Part shown: in pieces, positions 10,987 to 19,976 of the stretch
Layout of the letters: each line of letters starts with the position of its first letter
How positions within the stretch are numbered: the first letter of the stretch is position 1
Source: Sphingomonas sp. PP-CE-3A-406
Lineage (GTDB): Bacteria > Pseudomonadota > Alphaproteobacteria > Sphingomonadales > Sphingomonadaceae
DNA: 64,000 nt
Assembly (NCBI RefSeq): GCF_003688625.1
Contig: NZ_RCWY01000002.1
Span: forward strand, 124,001 to 188,000
Direction: 5' to 3'
Program-made: the position numbers and the translations under genes
Notes under the pieces: generated by a model
Seen by the model: only the letters and a program-made list of their open reading frames with translations
Told to the model about the DNA's origin: nothing
Database searches by the model: none

Positions 10987-11930
10987 CCCTCCGCCGCCTC
11001 GGCTCGACCGATCTGAAGATCGCCCCGCTCGTCCTCGGCGGCAACGTGTTCGGCTGGACCGCCGACCGCGCCGCCAGCTTCGCCGTGCTCGACGCGTTCG
11101 TCGCGGGCGGCGGCACGATGATCGACACCGCCGACATCTATTCGGCTTGGGTCGACGGCCATCAGGGCGGCGAATCCGAAAGCATGATCGGCGAATGGCT
11201 GAAGGCCAGCGGCAAGCGCGACGACGTGCTGATCGCGACCAAGGTCGGTATGCTCCCCGGTGAAGGCGGCGAGAAGCTTGCCCCCGCGCGCATCGCCGCC
11301 GCTGCCGAAACCTCGCTCAAGCGCCTCGGTACCGATCGCATCGACCTGTATTACGCGCACCAGGACGACGATTCGCAGACGCAGGAGGCTGTCCTCGAAG
11401 CGTTCGGCAAGTTGGTCGATGCGGGGAAAGTCCGCGTGATCGGCGCATCGAACTTCCACGCCGCCCGCCTGAAGTCTGCGGTCGAGGCGGCCAAGACGTC
11501 GGACTTGCCGCGCTATCACGTGCTCCAGCCCGAATATAACCTGGTCAGCCGCACGAAGTTTGAGGGCGAATTGCAGGATTACTGCGTCACCGAGAACATC
11601 GGCGTGCTGCCCTATTACGGGCTCGCCTCGGGCTTCCTCACCGGCAAGTACCGGACGAAGGACGACCTGAGCCAGAGCGTTCGCGGCGGTCGGATGGGCG
11701 AATTGCTCGAAGGTACCGGCAAGGCTGTCCTCGAGGCGATGGACTCGGTGGTCGAAGCTACCGGCGCGACCCACGCACAGGTCGCGCTGGCGTGGCTGAT
11801 CGCGCAGCCGGGCGTCACCGCGCCGATTGCGAGCGCCACCAGCGTGAAGCAGATCGAAGACCTGCTGCCTGCGATGACGCTGGAACTGTCGAAGGACCAG
11901 TTGGACGCGCTGATGGTCGCTGGCGCCTGA
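10983..11930 (+). CDS. Aldo/keto reductase
   Basis: 315-residue NADPH-dependent oxidoreductase of the AKR superfamily. Features: N-terminal LRRLGSTDLKIAPLVLGGNVFGW, catalytic Asp/Tyr region in MIDTADIYSAWVDG, Lys in LIATKVGM, DLYYAHQDD, and the cofactor segment near LIAQPGVTAPIASATSV. Similar to YajO/Tas-like enzymes. The physiological substrate is unknown. It is coupled to the tiny lipoprotein in front of it and followed by a long palindromic repeat. Confidence 0.92.
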   Translation: MTLRRLGSTDLKIAPLVLGGNVFGWTADRAASFAVLDAFVAGGGTMIDTADIYSAWVDGHQGGESESMIGEWLKASGKRDDVLIATKVGMLPGEGGEKLAPARIAAAAETSLKRLGTDRIDLYYAHQDDDSQTQEAVLEAFGKLVDAGKVRVIGASNFHAARLKSAVEAAKTSDLPRYHVLQPEYNLVSRTKFEGELQDYCVTENIGVLPYYGLASGFLTGKYRTKDDLSQSVRGGRMGELLEGTGKAVLEAMDSVVEATGATHAQVALAWLIAQPGVTAPIASATSVKQIEDLLPAMTLELSKDQLDALMVAGA

Positions 11931-11936
11931 CCCTTA

Positions 11937-12061
11937 ATCCTCCCCCGCCAGGGGGAGGTGTCGCCGAAGGTGACGGAGGGGGAGGAAAAGGGAACAGCGG
12001 TTTCGCCTTCCTCCCCCTCCGTCAGGCAAGCGCCTGCCACCTCCCCCTTGCGGGTGAGGAT
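11937..12061. repeat. Long palindromic intergenic repeat (ATCCTCCCCCGCC family)
   Basis: About 125 bases with ends ATCCTCCCCCGCCAGGGGG and, mirrored, CCCCCTTGCGGGTGAGGAT, plus an inner pair GACGGAGGGGGAGG / CCTCCCCCTCCGTC. The same architecture and ends occur at 59831-59949. It sits between convergent genes. Confidence 0.85.
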
Positions 12062-12064
12062 CGT

Positions 12065-13447
12065 TTAGTCGCCCGCAAACGTCAGCGCGGACGTCTTTCG
12101 TTCCCGCTCGTTGATCAGCAGCGCCCGCCCGGCCGGTGCGGCAGACCGTTGCGGGCAATCGTTGCGGAAACAGGCGCGACAGCCGAGCCCGATCGGCATC
12201 GCCCTCCCCGCCAGATCGAAGCCGCTCGCCACCGCCAGCACACCCGCCTGCGCCGCCGCGACGCCGAGCCCGATCGCGAACTCGGCATGTACCGCGCCGA
12301 AGCGGCTACCCTGCGGCGTCACGGTGCGTGCCATCGTCAGCCAGCGCGCGCCATCCTCCAGTTCGACGAGCTGGACCATCAGGCTGCCCGGTCGGTCGAA
12401 CGCATGATGTAGTCGCCACAGCGGACAGCGCCCGTCCGCCTCGACCAGCGCCGCACCGCTGGCGCCGGGATAGCGCTTCGACGCCTGCCCCGCCCTATCG
12501 ATACGGATCATGAAGAAGGGCAAGCCGCGCGCGCCGACGCGCTGCAACGTCGTCAGCCGGTGCGCGACCTGTTCGAAGCCCGCGCCGAACCGGCGTTGCA
12601 GCAGTTCGATGTCGTACCCCGTCGTCTCGCATCCACGGAGGAACCGGGCGTAGGGCATCATCAGCGCGGCGGCGAAATAGCCGAGGAGGTGGCGGCGATA
12701 GAGCCGTTCCGCCGCGCGATCGGTGAACCCGGCGCCCTTCGCCAGCGCATCGATCTCCGCCTTCGCCTCGATCTGGCCGAGCTGGAACGCGACCGCGAAC
12801 GTGCGCGAGGCCGGGTCGAGCATCTCGCTCAACTGCAACTGGCGCGCGTGCAGATCGAGGCGGCGGAGCGTGTCGGGGAGCACGTCGGCGGGCAGCACCC
12901 GGATCGTCAGGCCGTGCTTGGCACGCAGCCGCTCGGCGATCGCGCCGTAAAGATCACCCGCACCGAGCCGCAATTCGTCGGCCAACGCTTCGGCCGCGGC
13001 GTCGAGATCGGCGAAATGATTACGCCAACGCTCGATCTCGCGACGGACGAGCGTGACCGGATCGTCGCCCGCCTCTACCACTGCGCCGCCGCCGATTCGA
13101 TCGAACACGCGTGCGAACGCCGCCGCACCGCCGGGGGCGCTGGCAAGCCATTCCTCGACTTCGTTGCGGTCGATCTCGAGGTCGGCGAACATCGGGTCGG
13201 CCAGCCGCCGCCGGATCGCATCCGCACCGCCGCCCGGTTCACCCGCCGCGAGCGACCGCGGATCGAAGTCGAAGCTCTCGGCGAGCTTGATCAGCAGCGT
13301 CGCGGAGATCGGCCTCTGGTTGCGCTCGACGAGGTTGAGATAGCTCGGGCTGATCGCGAGCATTTCGGCCATCGCCGCCTGAGTCAGCCCCGCCCCGCGC
13401 CGCAGGCGACGGATCGCATGCCCCGCCAGCAATTTCCGTTCCGCCAT
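12065..13447 (-). CDS. XRE-family regulator with degenerate ImmA domain and Cys-rich C-terminus (ScfR/PrpR/RamB type)
   Basis: 460 residues: N-terminal helix-turn-helix (IRRLRRGAGLTQAAMAEML, SPSYLNLVERNQRPI), a middle ImmA/IrrE-like domain in which the usual HExxH peptidase motif is replaced by RRHLLGYF, and a C-terminal DUF2083-like part ending in GLGCRACFRNDCPQRS. In related regulators of short-chain acyl-CoA metabolism (PrpR, RamB, ScfR) these cysteines hold an Fe-S cluster and the protein senses acyl-CoA. The start ATG has AGGAGGG in front of it; an earlier in-frame ATG lacks one. It is divergent from a 54-residue gene, and the intergenic region holds AGAAC-N7-GTTCT around 13476-13492, a possible operator. 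Confidence 0.85.
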   Translation of the reverse strand: MAERKLLAGHAIRRLRRGAGLTQAAMAEMLAISPSYLNLVERNQRPISATLLIKLAESFDFDPRSLAAGEPGGGADAIRRRLADPMFADLEIDRNEVEEWLASAPGGAAAFARVFDRIGGGAVVEAGDDPVTLVRREIERWRNHFADLDAAAEALADELRLGAGDLYGAIAERLRAKHGLTIRVLPADVLPDTLRRLDLHARQLQLSEMLDPASRTFAVAFQLGQIEAKAEIDALAKGAGFTDRAAERLYRRHLLGYFAAALMMPYARFLRGCETTGYDIELLQRRFGAGFEQVAHRLTTLQRVGARGLPFFMIRIDRAGQASKRYPGASGAALVEADGRCPLWRLHHAFDRPGSLMVQLVELEDGARWLTMARTVTPQGSRFGAVHAEFAIGLGVAAAQAGVLAVASGFDLAGRAMPIGLGCRACFRNDCPQRSAAPAGRALLINERERKTSALTFAGD

Positions 13448-13638
13448 CGCAAACCCTCCTGTCACGATGTTTACAGAACGACACGTGTTCTACAAGCTGA
13501 ACGGACACCACGACGTTGCGGCGGCGCGGGACCGTCTTCCAACTTGCCGACCTCGAATGCTATTGCCTGTGCATCGCCTCTCTCGGCACATGATGCGTGT
13601 AAAGAGAGAGACAAGACGATCATCGAAGGAGGCAAGCC

Positions 13639-13803
13639 ATGCAGACGACTACCGAACAACCCCGCGCCCGCGCCGTCTTCTCGACCAACGATTTCGCGCT
13701 GATGAAGGAAGTCCTCGGCGAGATGATCAGCAAGACGTCGATCGACGACGAGCGGCTGACGCGGATGAGCGCGCTGTACCACCGCCTCGGCCGGCTCGGC
13801 TAA
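13639..13803 (+). CDS. Small protein of 54 residues
   Basis: Begins MQTTTEQPRARAVFSTND and continues with FALMKEVLGEMISKTS, ending RLGRLG before TAA. It has an excellent GAAGGAGG ribosome site, normal high-GC third positions and no competing frame, so it is very likely translated. The middle is predicted to be two amphipathic helices (MKEVLGEMISK and ERLTRMSALYHRL). No membrane segment or known domain. It is divergent from the ScfR-type regulator and may be its target. Confidence 0.65.
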   Translation: MQTTTEQPRARAVFSTNDFALMKEVLGEMISKTSIDDERLTRMSALYHRLGRLG

Positions 13804-13899
13804 ACCGCTTCACACAGTTTCCTGGGGAGGAAAGGATCCCGCCGGTGGCTCGTCCATCGGTGGGTATTCCTGTTTAGAAGGACGGTGCGCTCCCGAAGC

Positions 13900-13983
13900 C
13901 CGTCATCCTGACGAAAGTCAGGATCCAGGGTAACGGGCGCTGGAGCTTGTGGCTCTGGATCCTGACTTTCGTCAGGATGACGG
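13900..13983. repeat. Palindromic repeat, GTCATCCTGACGAAAGTCAGGATCC family
   Basis: Each end is itself a hairpin (GTCATCCTGAC-GAAA-GTCAGGAT) and the two ends are mirror images around a 30-base centre. A second, nearly identical copy lies at 27923-28005. The surrounding gap from 13804 to 14098 holds no gene apart from this element and the promoter region of the CDF transporter. Confidence 0.9.
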
Positions 13984-14098
13984 AGTGGGGATGCCGGGTA
14001 CGTCCGCCTACCAGGGCACTGTCAATCTCACGCGTGACTACGCAACCCGTTGCGAACGCCGCTCTTTCCAACCCCGCGCCCTCGTGTAGGACGGCGGC

Positions 14099-15067
14099 AT
14101 GGCCAAGACACTGACCGCTCGCATCAAGGACGACATCGTCCTCTACGGCGCCCTCGCCGCCAATCTCGGGATCGGCGTGGCGAAATTCGTCGCGGCCGGA
14201 ATGACCGGATCGTCGTCGATGCTGACCGAGGGCTTCCACTCGGTGGTCGACAGCGGCAACCAGGTGCTGCTGCTCTACGGTCAGAAAAAGGCCAAGCGCC
14301 CGGCGGACGAAGCGCACCCGTTCGGCTATGGCCGCGAGCTGTATTTTTGGGCGTTCGTGGTCGCGATCCTGATCTTTGCGATCGGCGCGGGGGTGTCGAT
14401 CTTCGAAGGCTGGCGGCATATCCGGCAGCCCGAACCGCTTACCAGCCCGACCATAAACTACGTCGTCCTCGCAATCTCGTTCGCGCTCGAGGGCAGCAGC
14501 TGGACGATCGCGGTGCGGGAGTTCTCGAAGTCGAAGGGCGACATGGGCTGGTGGCAGGCGATCCACCGGTCGAAGGACCCCGCGGGTTTCATCGTGCTGT
14601 TCGAGGATTCCGCGGCGCTCGCCGGTCTCGTCATCGCCGGGATCGGTATCTGGGCGAGCCAAGCGTTCAACGATCCGCGGATCGACGGCGCCGCCTCGAT
14701 CGCGATCGGCCTGATCCTCGCGCTGGTCGCGGTGTTGCTCGCGCGCGAATCGAAGGGTCTGCTGATCGGCGAGCGCGCCGACCCGGCGGTGATCGCGACG
14801 ATCCGCAAGATCGTCGCCGCCCATCCCGCGATCGTCTCGGTCAATCACGTCCGCACGATCCACACCGCGCCCGAGAGCATCTTCGCCGCGATCAGCGCGG
14901 ACTTCGACGATTCGGTGACGATGGGCGACGGCGAGACGCTGATCGAGGTAATCGAAACCGAGCTGCGCGCTGCCGTCCCGACGCTCTCCTCGATCTATAT
15001 CCGGCCTGAAAAGCGCGAGAACGCGACACTCGCGCCGGTATCGGCCGCCACCCAAAATCCTGCCTGA
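14099..15067 (+). CDS. Cation diffusion facilitator family transporter
   Basis: 322-residue inner-membrane metal exporter that would remove divalent cations such as Zn or Mn by proton exchange. Membrane segments are visible at roughly residues 15-40, 80-105, 125-140, 165-185 and 200-220. The metal site pairs HSVVDSGNQ in helix 2 with FEDSAALAG in helix 5, the arrangement of the SLC30A9-like bacterial branch. A cytoplasmic C-terminal domain of about 90 residues follows. Metal specificity cannot be assigned. Confidence 0.92.
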   Translation: MAKTLTARIKDDIVLYGALAANLGIGVAKFVAAGMTGSSSMLTEGFHSVVDSGNQVLLLYGQKKAKRPADEAHPFGYGRELYFWAFVVAILIFAIGAGVSIFEGWRHIRQPEPLTSPTINYVVLAISFALEGSSWTIAVREFSKSKGDMGWWQAIHRSKDPAGFIVLFEDSAALAGLVIAGIGIWASQAFNDPRIDGAASIAIGLILALVAVLLARESKGLLIGERADPAVIATIRKIVAAHPAIVSVNHVRTIHTAPESIFAAISADFDDSVTMGDGETLIEVIETELRAAVPTLSSIYIRPEKRENATLAPVSAATQNPA

Positions 15068-15123
15068 ACTGCGACGCGTCGCTAACGGAGGTCAGACCGA
15101 ACCACGGGGCCGGCGGCCGCGCG

Positions 15124-15774
15124 CTAGCCGGCGGGCACCAGTTCGACGACGTCGAGCACCGATTCAAACCGGGGATAGGGCAGCACCACGCGCCAGCGCT
15201 GCGTCCCGATCCGTTCGATCAACCCGGCCATGTCGCGATTGGCGTCGCGACCATAGCGCATCGGTCGTTTTTCATCGCCGAGCTCCATCGTCCCGAGAAA
15301 GACGGCGCGAAAATCGGTGTCGGCGAATACCGTGCCGACCGGGCGTTGCGATCCGTCGAGCTTGACGAGGCTGACCACGCTCTCGCCATCGTCGCCATCG
15401 TCATCGCCGGCGCCGGCGCCGAACCGGCAGGCGAACCAGCCTGATCGCGTAAAGGTCGGACCGATCCCCGCGCGCGCGCCGAGCTTGTAGGTCCGGCACC
15501 GATACGCGCCCGAGGGTGGCAACGGGTCGACCAGCGAACGATCGGGATCGAACAGGACGGGATCGCTCGTCACTTCGCGGGGATCGACCTGCGCGAGCGC
15601 GTTGACCCATGCTTCGCGCCAGCTCCGCAGCCGCGCGCGGTCCGCAATGGTGGCGACTCGGCGCCAGTCGAGGCTCGTGCGGGACGGATAGGCCCCCGCC
15701 GTTCCGACGCCGATACCAGTCGATCCGCAAACCGCGATCATCACGCACGAGGCAGTTCCGAACCAAGTCCGCAT
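15124..15774 (-). CDS. DUF4893 domain-containing exported protein
   Basis: 216 residues with a signal peptide (MRTWFGTASCVMIAVCGSTG...AYPS) and a body containing DWRRVATIADRARLRSWREAW, the opening of the DUF4893 family found in sphingomonads, followed by PPSGAYRCRTYKLG and GTQRWRVVLPYPRF. Function of the family is unknown. An open frame in the same phase continues upstream across the neighbouring dehydrogenase gene but is only an antisense-style shadow there. Confidence 0.75.
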   Translation of the reverse strand: MRTWFGTASCVMIAVCGSTGIGVGTAGAYPSRTSLDWRRVATIADRARLRSWREAWVNALAQVDPREVTSDPVLFDPDRSLVDPLPPSGAYRCRTYKLGARAGIGPTFTRSGWFACRFGAGAGDDDGDDGESVVSLVKLDGSQRPVGTVFADTDFRAVFLGTMELGDEKRPMRYGRDANRDMAGLIERIGTQRWRVVLPYPRFESVLDVVELVPAG

Positions 15775-15860
15775 CGTCTGGTGTCCCCACGGCTTGACCG
15801 AGGCTACCCGCGCATCCCCTTGAACGGCAATGATTTTTCGAACGCCCCCGCGACTAAAGT

Positions 15861-16646
15861 TCACGCCGCGGTCCAGCCGCCATCCATCGACAGGTTCGCG
15901 CCGGTGATCGCCTTGGCTTCGTCGCGGCACAGGAACAGCGCGAACGCCGCGACCTGTTCGGGGGTGACGAATTCCTTGGTCGGCTGTGCGGCGAGCAGGA
16001 CATCGTTCATCACCTGGTCGCGCGTCAGGCCCCGTGCCGCCATCGTGTCGGGGATTTGGTTCTCGACCAGCGGCGTCCAGACATAGCCCGGCGAGATGCA
16101 GTTGACGGTGATGCCGTCGGTCGCGGTCTCCAGCGCGATCGTCTTGGTGAGCCCGGCGATCGCATGCTTGGCCATGACGTAGGCGGACTTGTTCGGGCTC
16201 GCGACCAGCGAGTGCGCGGACGCGGTGGAGATGATCCGCCCCCAGCCCTTCGCGCGCATCAACGGGACCGCGGCGCGCATCATGTGCCACGCCGAGGACA
16301 GGTTGATCGCGATGATCGCGTCGAACTTGTCGATCGGAAAATCGGCGATCCCCGCGACATGCTGGATGCCGGCATTGTTGACGACGATGTCGACGCTGCC
16401 GGTTTCCGCCGCAGCACGCGCGACCATCGCGGCGATCTCGTCGGGCCTGGTCATGTCCGCCGCATCGTAGAGCGCCTGGGCACCGCTGGTCTGCGCCAAC
16501 GCGGCGCGCTCGCGCTCGATCGTATCCGCATCGCTGAAGCCGTTGAGAACGATCGCGGCGCCCTCGGCGGCAAACGCCTTGGCGTAGGCGAGCCCGATAC
16601 CCGAGGTCGATCCGGTGATCACCGCGGTCTTGCCCTTCAGGAACAT
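15861..16646 (-). CDS. D-3-hydroxybutyrate dehydrogenase (SDR family)
   Basis: 261-residue classical short-chain dehydrogenase. Seen: cofactor motif TGSTSGIGLAYAKAF, VNNAGIQHV, catalytic Ser in IISTASAHS and Tyr/Lys in SAYVMAKHA, and TLS-like CISPGYVWTPLVENQIP, which is characteristic of 3-hydroxybutyrate dehydrogenases that feed polyhydroxybutyrate breakdown products into acetoacetate. The ATG at MFLKGKTAV is preferred over a GTG two codons earlier because a GAGGAG site is correctly spaced from it. Confidence 0.88.
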   Translation of the reverse strand: MFLKGKTAVITGSTSGIGLAYAKAFAAEGAAIVLNGFSDADTIERERAALAQTSGAQALYDAADMTRPDEIAAMVARAAAETGSVDIVVNNAGIQHVAGIADFPIDKFDAIIAINLSSAWHMMRAAVPLMRAKGWGRIISTASAHSLVASPNKSAYVMAKHAIAGLTKTIALETATDGITVNCISPGYVWTPLVENQIPDTMAARGLTRDQVMNDVLLAAQPTKEFVTPEQVAAFALFLCRDEAKAITGANLSMDGGWTAA

Positions 16647-16748
16647 ACGCACTCCTCGCTTCTCGCGTTCGGCCGATACGATGGCCGTGCAACCCTAGCG
16701 CCACCTTGCGCATTTCGTTCCCAAGCAGAAACGAAAAGGGGCATATTC

Positions 16749-17663
16749 ATGCGGCTCGACGATTACGATCCGAACATCAACGTCGAGGACCAGCGCGGCT
16801 CGGGCGGCGGCGGTGGCGGTTTTGGCGGCGGTGGCGGCGGCCTGTTGATGGGGCTGTTGCCGATGATCGGCAGCCGCTTCGGCTGCGGCGGGATCGTCGT
16901 TGTGCTGATCCTGATGGCGGTGTTCGGCGGCATGGGCGGGCTTGGCGGCCTGCTCGGCGGCGGGCAGTCGTCGGCGCCCACCACCCAGAGCGGACCGCGG
17001 GCCGGCACCAGCACGGCGTCCAGCTGCAATTTGACTCCCGAGAGCAAGGCGGCGTGCAACGCGTTCAGTTCGGCCGACAACACCTGGGAGGCGATCTTCC
17101 AGAAAAACGGCCAGAAATTCGAAGCGCCCAAGCTCGTCTTCTATTCGGGTAACGGTCGCTCGGGTTGCGGCGCGGCGCAGTCGGCGATGGGGCCCTTCTA
17201 TTGCCCGACCGACCAGGGCATCTACCTCGACACAAGCTTCTTTTCCGAACTCGCCAACCGCTTCAAGGCGCAGGGCGACTTCGCACAGGATTACGTGATC
17301 GCGCACGAATTCGGTCACCACATCCAGAAGCTGCTCGGCACCAACGCACAGGTCCAGCAGGCGCAGCGCCAGGCGAGCGAAACCGAAGGCAATGCGCTGT
17401 CGGTCCGGCTCGAGCTTCAGGCGGACTGCTATGCCGGCGTATGGGCGGCGGCGAACAAGTCGCGGCTCGAGGCGGGCGATATCCAGGAGGGCATGACCGC
17501 GGCGCAGGCGATCGGCGACGACACGCTGCAGAAGGAGACGCAGGGTCGCGTAGTCCCCGACAGCTTCACGCACGGGACGTCGGCACAGCGCCAGTCGTGG
17601 CTGAAGCGCGGGCTCGACAGCGGCGATCCGCAGCAGTGCGATACGTTCTCGGGCGCGATCTGA
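16749..17663 (+). CDS. Membrane-anchored neutral zinc metallopeptidase (YpfJ family)
   Basis: 304 residues. A glycine-rich N-terminus (GGGGGGFGGGGGG) leads into one membrane segment at about residues 45-62, so the domain faces the periplasm. The catalytic motif VIAHEFGHHIQ lies near residue 186, with LELQADCYAGVWA downstream supplying the third ligand. The start at MRLDDYDPNINVEDQ matches the family; the longer open frame upstream is antisense to the dehydrogenase. Substrate unknown. Confidence 0.92.
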   Translation: MRLDDYDPNINVEDQRGSGGGGGGFGGGGGGLLMGLLPMIGSRFGCGGIVVVLILMAVFGGMGGLGGLLGGGQSSAPTTQSGPRAGTSTASSCNLTPESKAACNAFSSADNTWEAIFQKNGQKFEAPKLVFYSGNGRSGCGAAQSAMGPFYCPTDQGIYLDTSFFSELANRFKAQGDFAQDYVIAHEFGHHIQKLLGTNAQVQQAQRQASETEGNALSVRLELQADCYAGVWAAANKSRLEAGDIQEGMTAAQAIGDDTLQKETQGRVVPDSFTHGTSAQRQSWLKRGLDSGDPQQCDTFSGAI

Positions 17664-17687
17664 CGCAGGATTGGTCCGCCCCACTCC

Positions 17688-17768
17688 CGTTCCCCCGCGA
17701 AAGCGGGGGTCCAGGAGCCACCAACGCCGTCCTGCTTGACCCTGGACTCCCGCCTTCGCGGGAGAACA
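17688..17768. repeat. Palindromic repeat, CGTTCCCCCGCG...GTCCAGG family
   Basis: Two hairpins in mirror arrangement: CCCCCGCGAAAGCGGGGG then TCCAGG, and CCTGGA then CTCCCGCCTTCGCGGGAG. It lies between convergent genes. The same plan is found at 27836-27914 and, decayed, at 10699-10775. Confidence 0.85.
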
Positions 17769-17791
17769 AAGCGCGGGGCGGCAGCCGCGAA

Positions 17792-18073
17792 TCAGCCGAC
17801 CATCACGCCCTTCCAGAACGCATACCGGTCCTTGATCTCCGCCGCCGCCGACTTCGGGTCGGGATAATACCAGACCGCATCGACGTTGCGCTTCCCGTCG
17901 ACGACCAGCGTCTTGTAGCTCGCCACGCCCTTCCACGGGCAGTTCGAGTGCGTCGCGCTGTCCTCCAGCAAGGCCGGATCGACGCTGTCCGCGGGAAAAT
18001 AATGATTGCCCTCGACGACGACGGTATCGTCCGATCGTGCGATTTCGTGGCCATTCCATGTAGCGACAGGCAT
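17792..18073 (-). CDS. DUF427 domain-containing protein
   Basis: 93-residue single-domain protein of the DUF427 family, recognised from the TWNGHEIARSDDTVVVEGNHYFP opening, HSNCPWKGVASY and AVWYYPDPK segments. Family function is unknown. The start at MPVATWNG has AAGGAG six bases before it; a start five codons earlier would overlap the stop of the preceding ArsC-like gene as ATGA, so coupling is possible either way. Confidence 0.85.
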   Translation of the reverse strand: MPVATWNGHEIARSDDTVVVEGNHYFPADSVDPALLEDSATHSNCPWKGVASYKTLVVDGKRNVDAVWYYPDPKSAAAEIKDRYAFWKGVMVG

Positions 18074-18084
18074 TCTCGTCTCCT

Positions 18085-18459
18085 TCATGCGCGCCCCAGC
18101 CCCGCCCCCTCATACGCCTCGGGCTTGAACCCGACCAGCAGCGTCTCGCCGGTGTCGAGCACCGGGCGCCTGATCATCGACGGCTGCGCCAGCATCAGAG
18201 CCGTCGCCTTTATCGCGTCCAGATCCGCCCGGTCAGCTTCGGCTAGCTTGCGAAACGTCGTCCCCGCACGGTTGAGCAAAACCTCCCAACCGACCCGGTC
18301 GATCCAGTCGTGCAGATGCGCAGCGTCGATCCCGGCCGTCTTGTAGTCGTGAAACGCATAAGGAACTTGGTGCTCGTCGAGCCAGGTCCGCGCCTTCTTG
18401 ATCGTGTCGCAGTTCTTGATCCCGAACATCGTGATCGTCAAAATCGTCTCCTGTGTCAT
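18085..18459 (-). CDS. ArsC/Spx/YffB-family thioredoxin-fold protein
   Basis: 124 residues with the YffB-type opening TMFGIKNCDTIKKARTWLDEH, in which a single Cys replaces the thioredoxin CxxC, and later RAGTTFRKL, PSMIRRPVLDTGE and LLVGFKPEAY. Members resemble arsenate reductase but many act on glutathione-linked or unknown substrates, so arsenate reduction is not claimed. It is followed by the DUF427 gene. Confidence 0.88.
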   Translation of the reverse strand: MTQETILTITMFGIKNCDTIKKARTWLDEHQVPYAFHDYKTAGIDAAHLHDWIDRVGWEVLLNRAGTTFRKLAEADRADLDAIKATALMLAQPSMIRRPVLDTGETLLVGFKPEAYEGAGLGRA

Positions 18460-18470
18460 CGCGCCCGATT

Positions 18471-19976
18471 TTACTCGGCCTTGCCCGCGTAGATCGCCCG
18501 CGCGTCGCGCTTGAATGCGGCGCCGCTGTCCTCGCGGCTGTAGAACATGTGCCCGCCCGGATAGACGTTGAGCTTCAGGCGCTCGGTGGCGCCGAAGCTC
18601 GGCATCTGGTCGACGATCAGCCGCGAGGCGAAGAACGGGCAGGACAGGTCATCCCAGCCGTGGACGATCATCACCGCCATCTTGGGATCGTTCGCGATCG
18701 CTTTCCGCAGGTCGGTGACGGGCGTGTCGTCGGGCTTGCCGCGATCCCACGCCGCATTCACCTCGTAGGACAGCGCATGATAGCGCGCGTCGGTCTTCCA
18801 GCCGACGACGCGGGTGACGAAGTCGACCATCGCGCTGGTCGTCGGCGCGATCAGCGCGTCCAGGATCGGATCGTTCGACTGGCGCTGCGCGGACCAGGGA
18901 AACGGATCGAACGCGGTGACGTTCGAATCGTAGACGCTGCCGATCGTCCCGTCGGCACGGTGGATCTCGCGGAGGAACGTCGCGGAATCGACACGGCCGC
19001 CCATCTTCTGCACCAGCGCGGGATCGAGCCCCGTCAGCCGGCTGACATTGGTGACGAGCCGCGAGACCGCCTGCGGATCGGTGCGTCCGCGCAACAGATC
19101 GGTCGCGAAGGCGCCGCGCGTGTACGCCTCGACATCGACCATCGCTGCGGGGGTCAGTTGATGCTGTTGCTCGAGATGCGCCGCCGCCATGGACGGCAGG
19201 TCGATCATCCACGGCAACGGCGAGAGCGCGGTCGCGCCGTCGCCCGAGGCGGGATCGAGGTACGGCGAGACCATGACGATCCCGTTGACCCCGACGCCGA
19301 TCTGCGACTGGAGCTCGTAGGCGATCCGCGGCGCGCGGTAGCCGCCATAACTTTCGCCCATGACGTATTTCGGCGAGCGCAGACGCCCGGCTTTCAAGAG
19401 CCAATCGTAGACGACCTTCGACAGGTATTTGATGTCGGGATCGTTGGCGTAGAACGCCTTCTTGGTCTTTTCCTCGTCGACTAGGCTGCGGCTGAAGCCA
19501 GTGCCGACCGGATCGATGAAGACGAGGTCGGTAAAGTCGAGCCAGCTATTCGGATTGTCGGTCGTGATCGGTGCGTCGGACGGCGCATTGCCCTGCGCGC
19601 CGAACTGGACGCGCTTGGGTCCGACCGCGCCGAGGTTGAGGTAGACCGACGACGCGCCCGGCCCGCCGTTGAAGGCGAACGTCACCGGGCGGTTGGCGGC
19701 TCCACCGGTCGCGACATAGGACGTGTAGACGACCTGGCCGATCTCCTTGCCCTTGTCGTCGCGCACCGAGATCGTGCCGATGGTGGCGTCGTACGCAATC
19801 GACCGGCCGCCGATAGACGCCGACTGGCGCACCGTCTTGTCGGCGGGGAGCGGCGGGAACTTCACCTCGTCGTCGACCTTCTTCTCGACGGTCGAGGTCT
19901 CCTTCTTGTCCTGCGCCGCAATCGGCGCGGCGAGCAGGCTGGTTGCGGCCAGCGCGATGGCGAGGCGCGCGATCAC
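18471..19976 (-). CDS. Secreted serine carboxypeptidase, S10 family
   Basis: 501 residues with a signal peptide ending near LLAAPIAAQ. Substrate-binding NGGPGASSVYLN, the catalytic Ser in VMGESYGGYRAP (about residue 205), Asp in GWDDLSCP and His in PGGHMFYSRE identify an alpha/beta-fold carboxypeptidase exported to the periplasm. The start is a GTG overlapping the stop of the DUF885 gene (GTGA), so the two peptidases are co-translated and likely degrade peptides together. Confidence 0.92.
   Translation of the reverse strand: MIARLAIALAATSLLAAPIAAQDKKETSTVEKKVDDEVKFPPLPADKTVRQSASIGGRSIAYDATIGTISVRDDKGKEIGQVVYTSYVATGGAANRPVTFAFNGGPGASSVYLNLGAVGPKRVQFGAQGNAPSDAPITTDNPNSWLDFTDLVFIDPVGTGFSRSLVDEEKTKKAFYANDPDIKYLSKVVYDWLLKAGRLRSPKYVMGESYGGYRAPRIAYELQSQIGVGVNGIVMVSPYLDPASGDGATALSPLPWMIDLPSMAAAHLEQQHQLTPAAMVDVEAYTRGAFATDLLRGRTDPQAVSRLVTNVSRLTGLDPALVQKMGGRVDSATFLREIHRADGTIGSVYDSNVTAFDPFPWSAQRQSNDPILDALIAPTTSAMVDFVTRVVGWKTDARYHALSYEVNAAWDRGKPDDTPVTDLRKAIANDPKMAVMIVHGWDDLSCPFFASRLIVDQMPSFGATERLKLNVYPGGHMFYSREDSGAAFKRDARAIYAGKAE

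Noticed and set aside
15124..16713. Fusion of a dehydrogenase-like frame to DUF4893
   Set aside because: The upstream half is out of phase with the real SDR gene and has no domain; only the part from 15774 down is protein-like.
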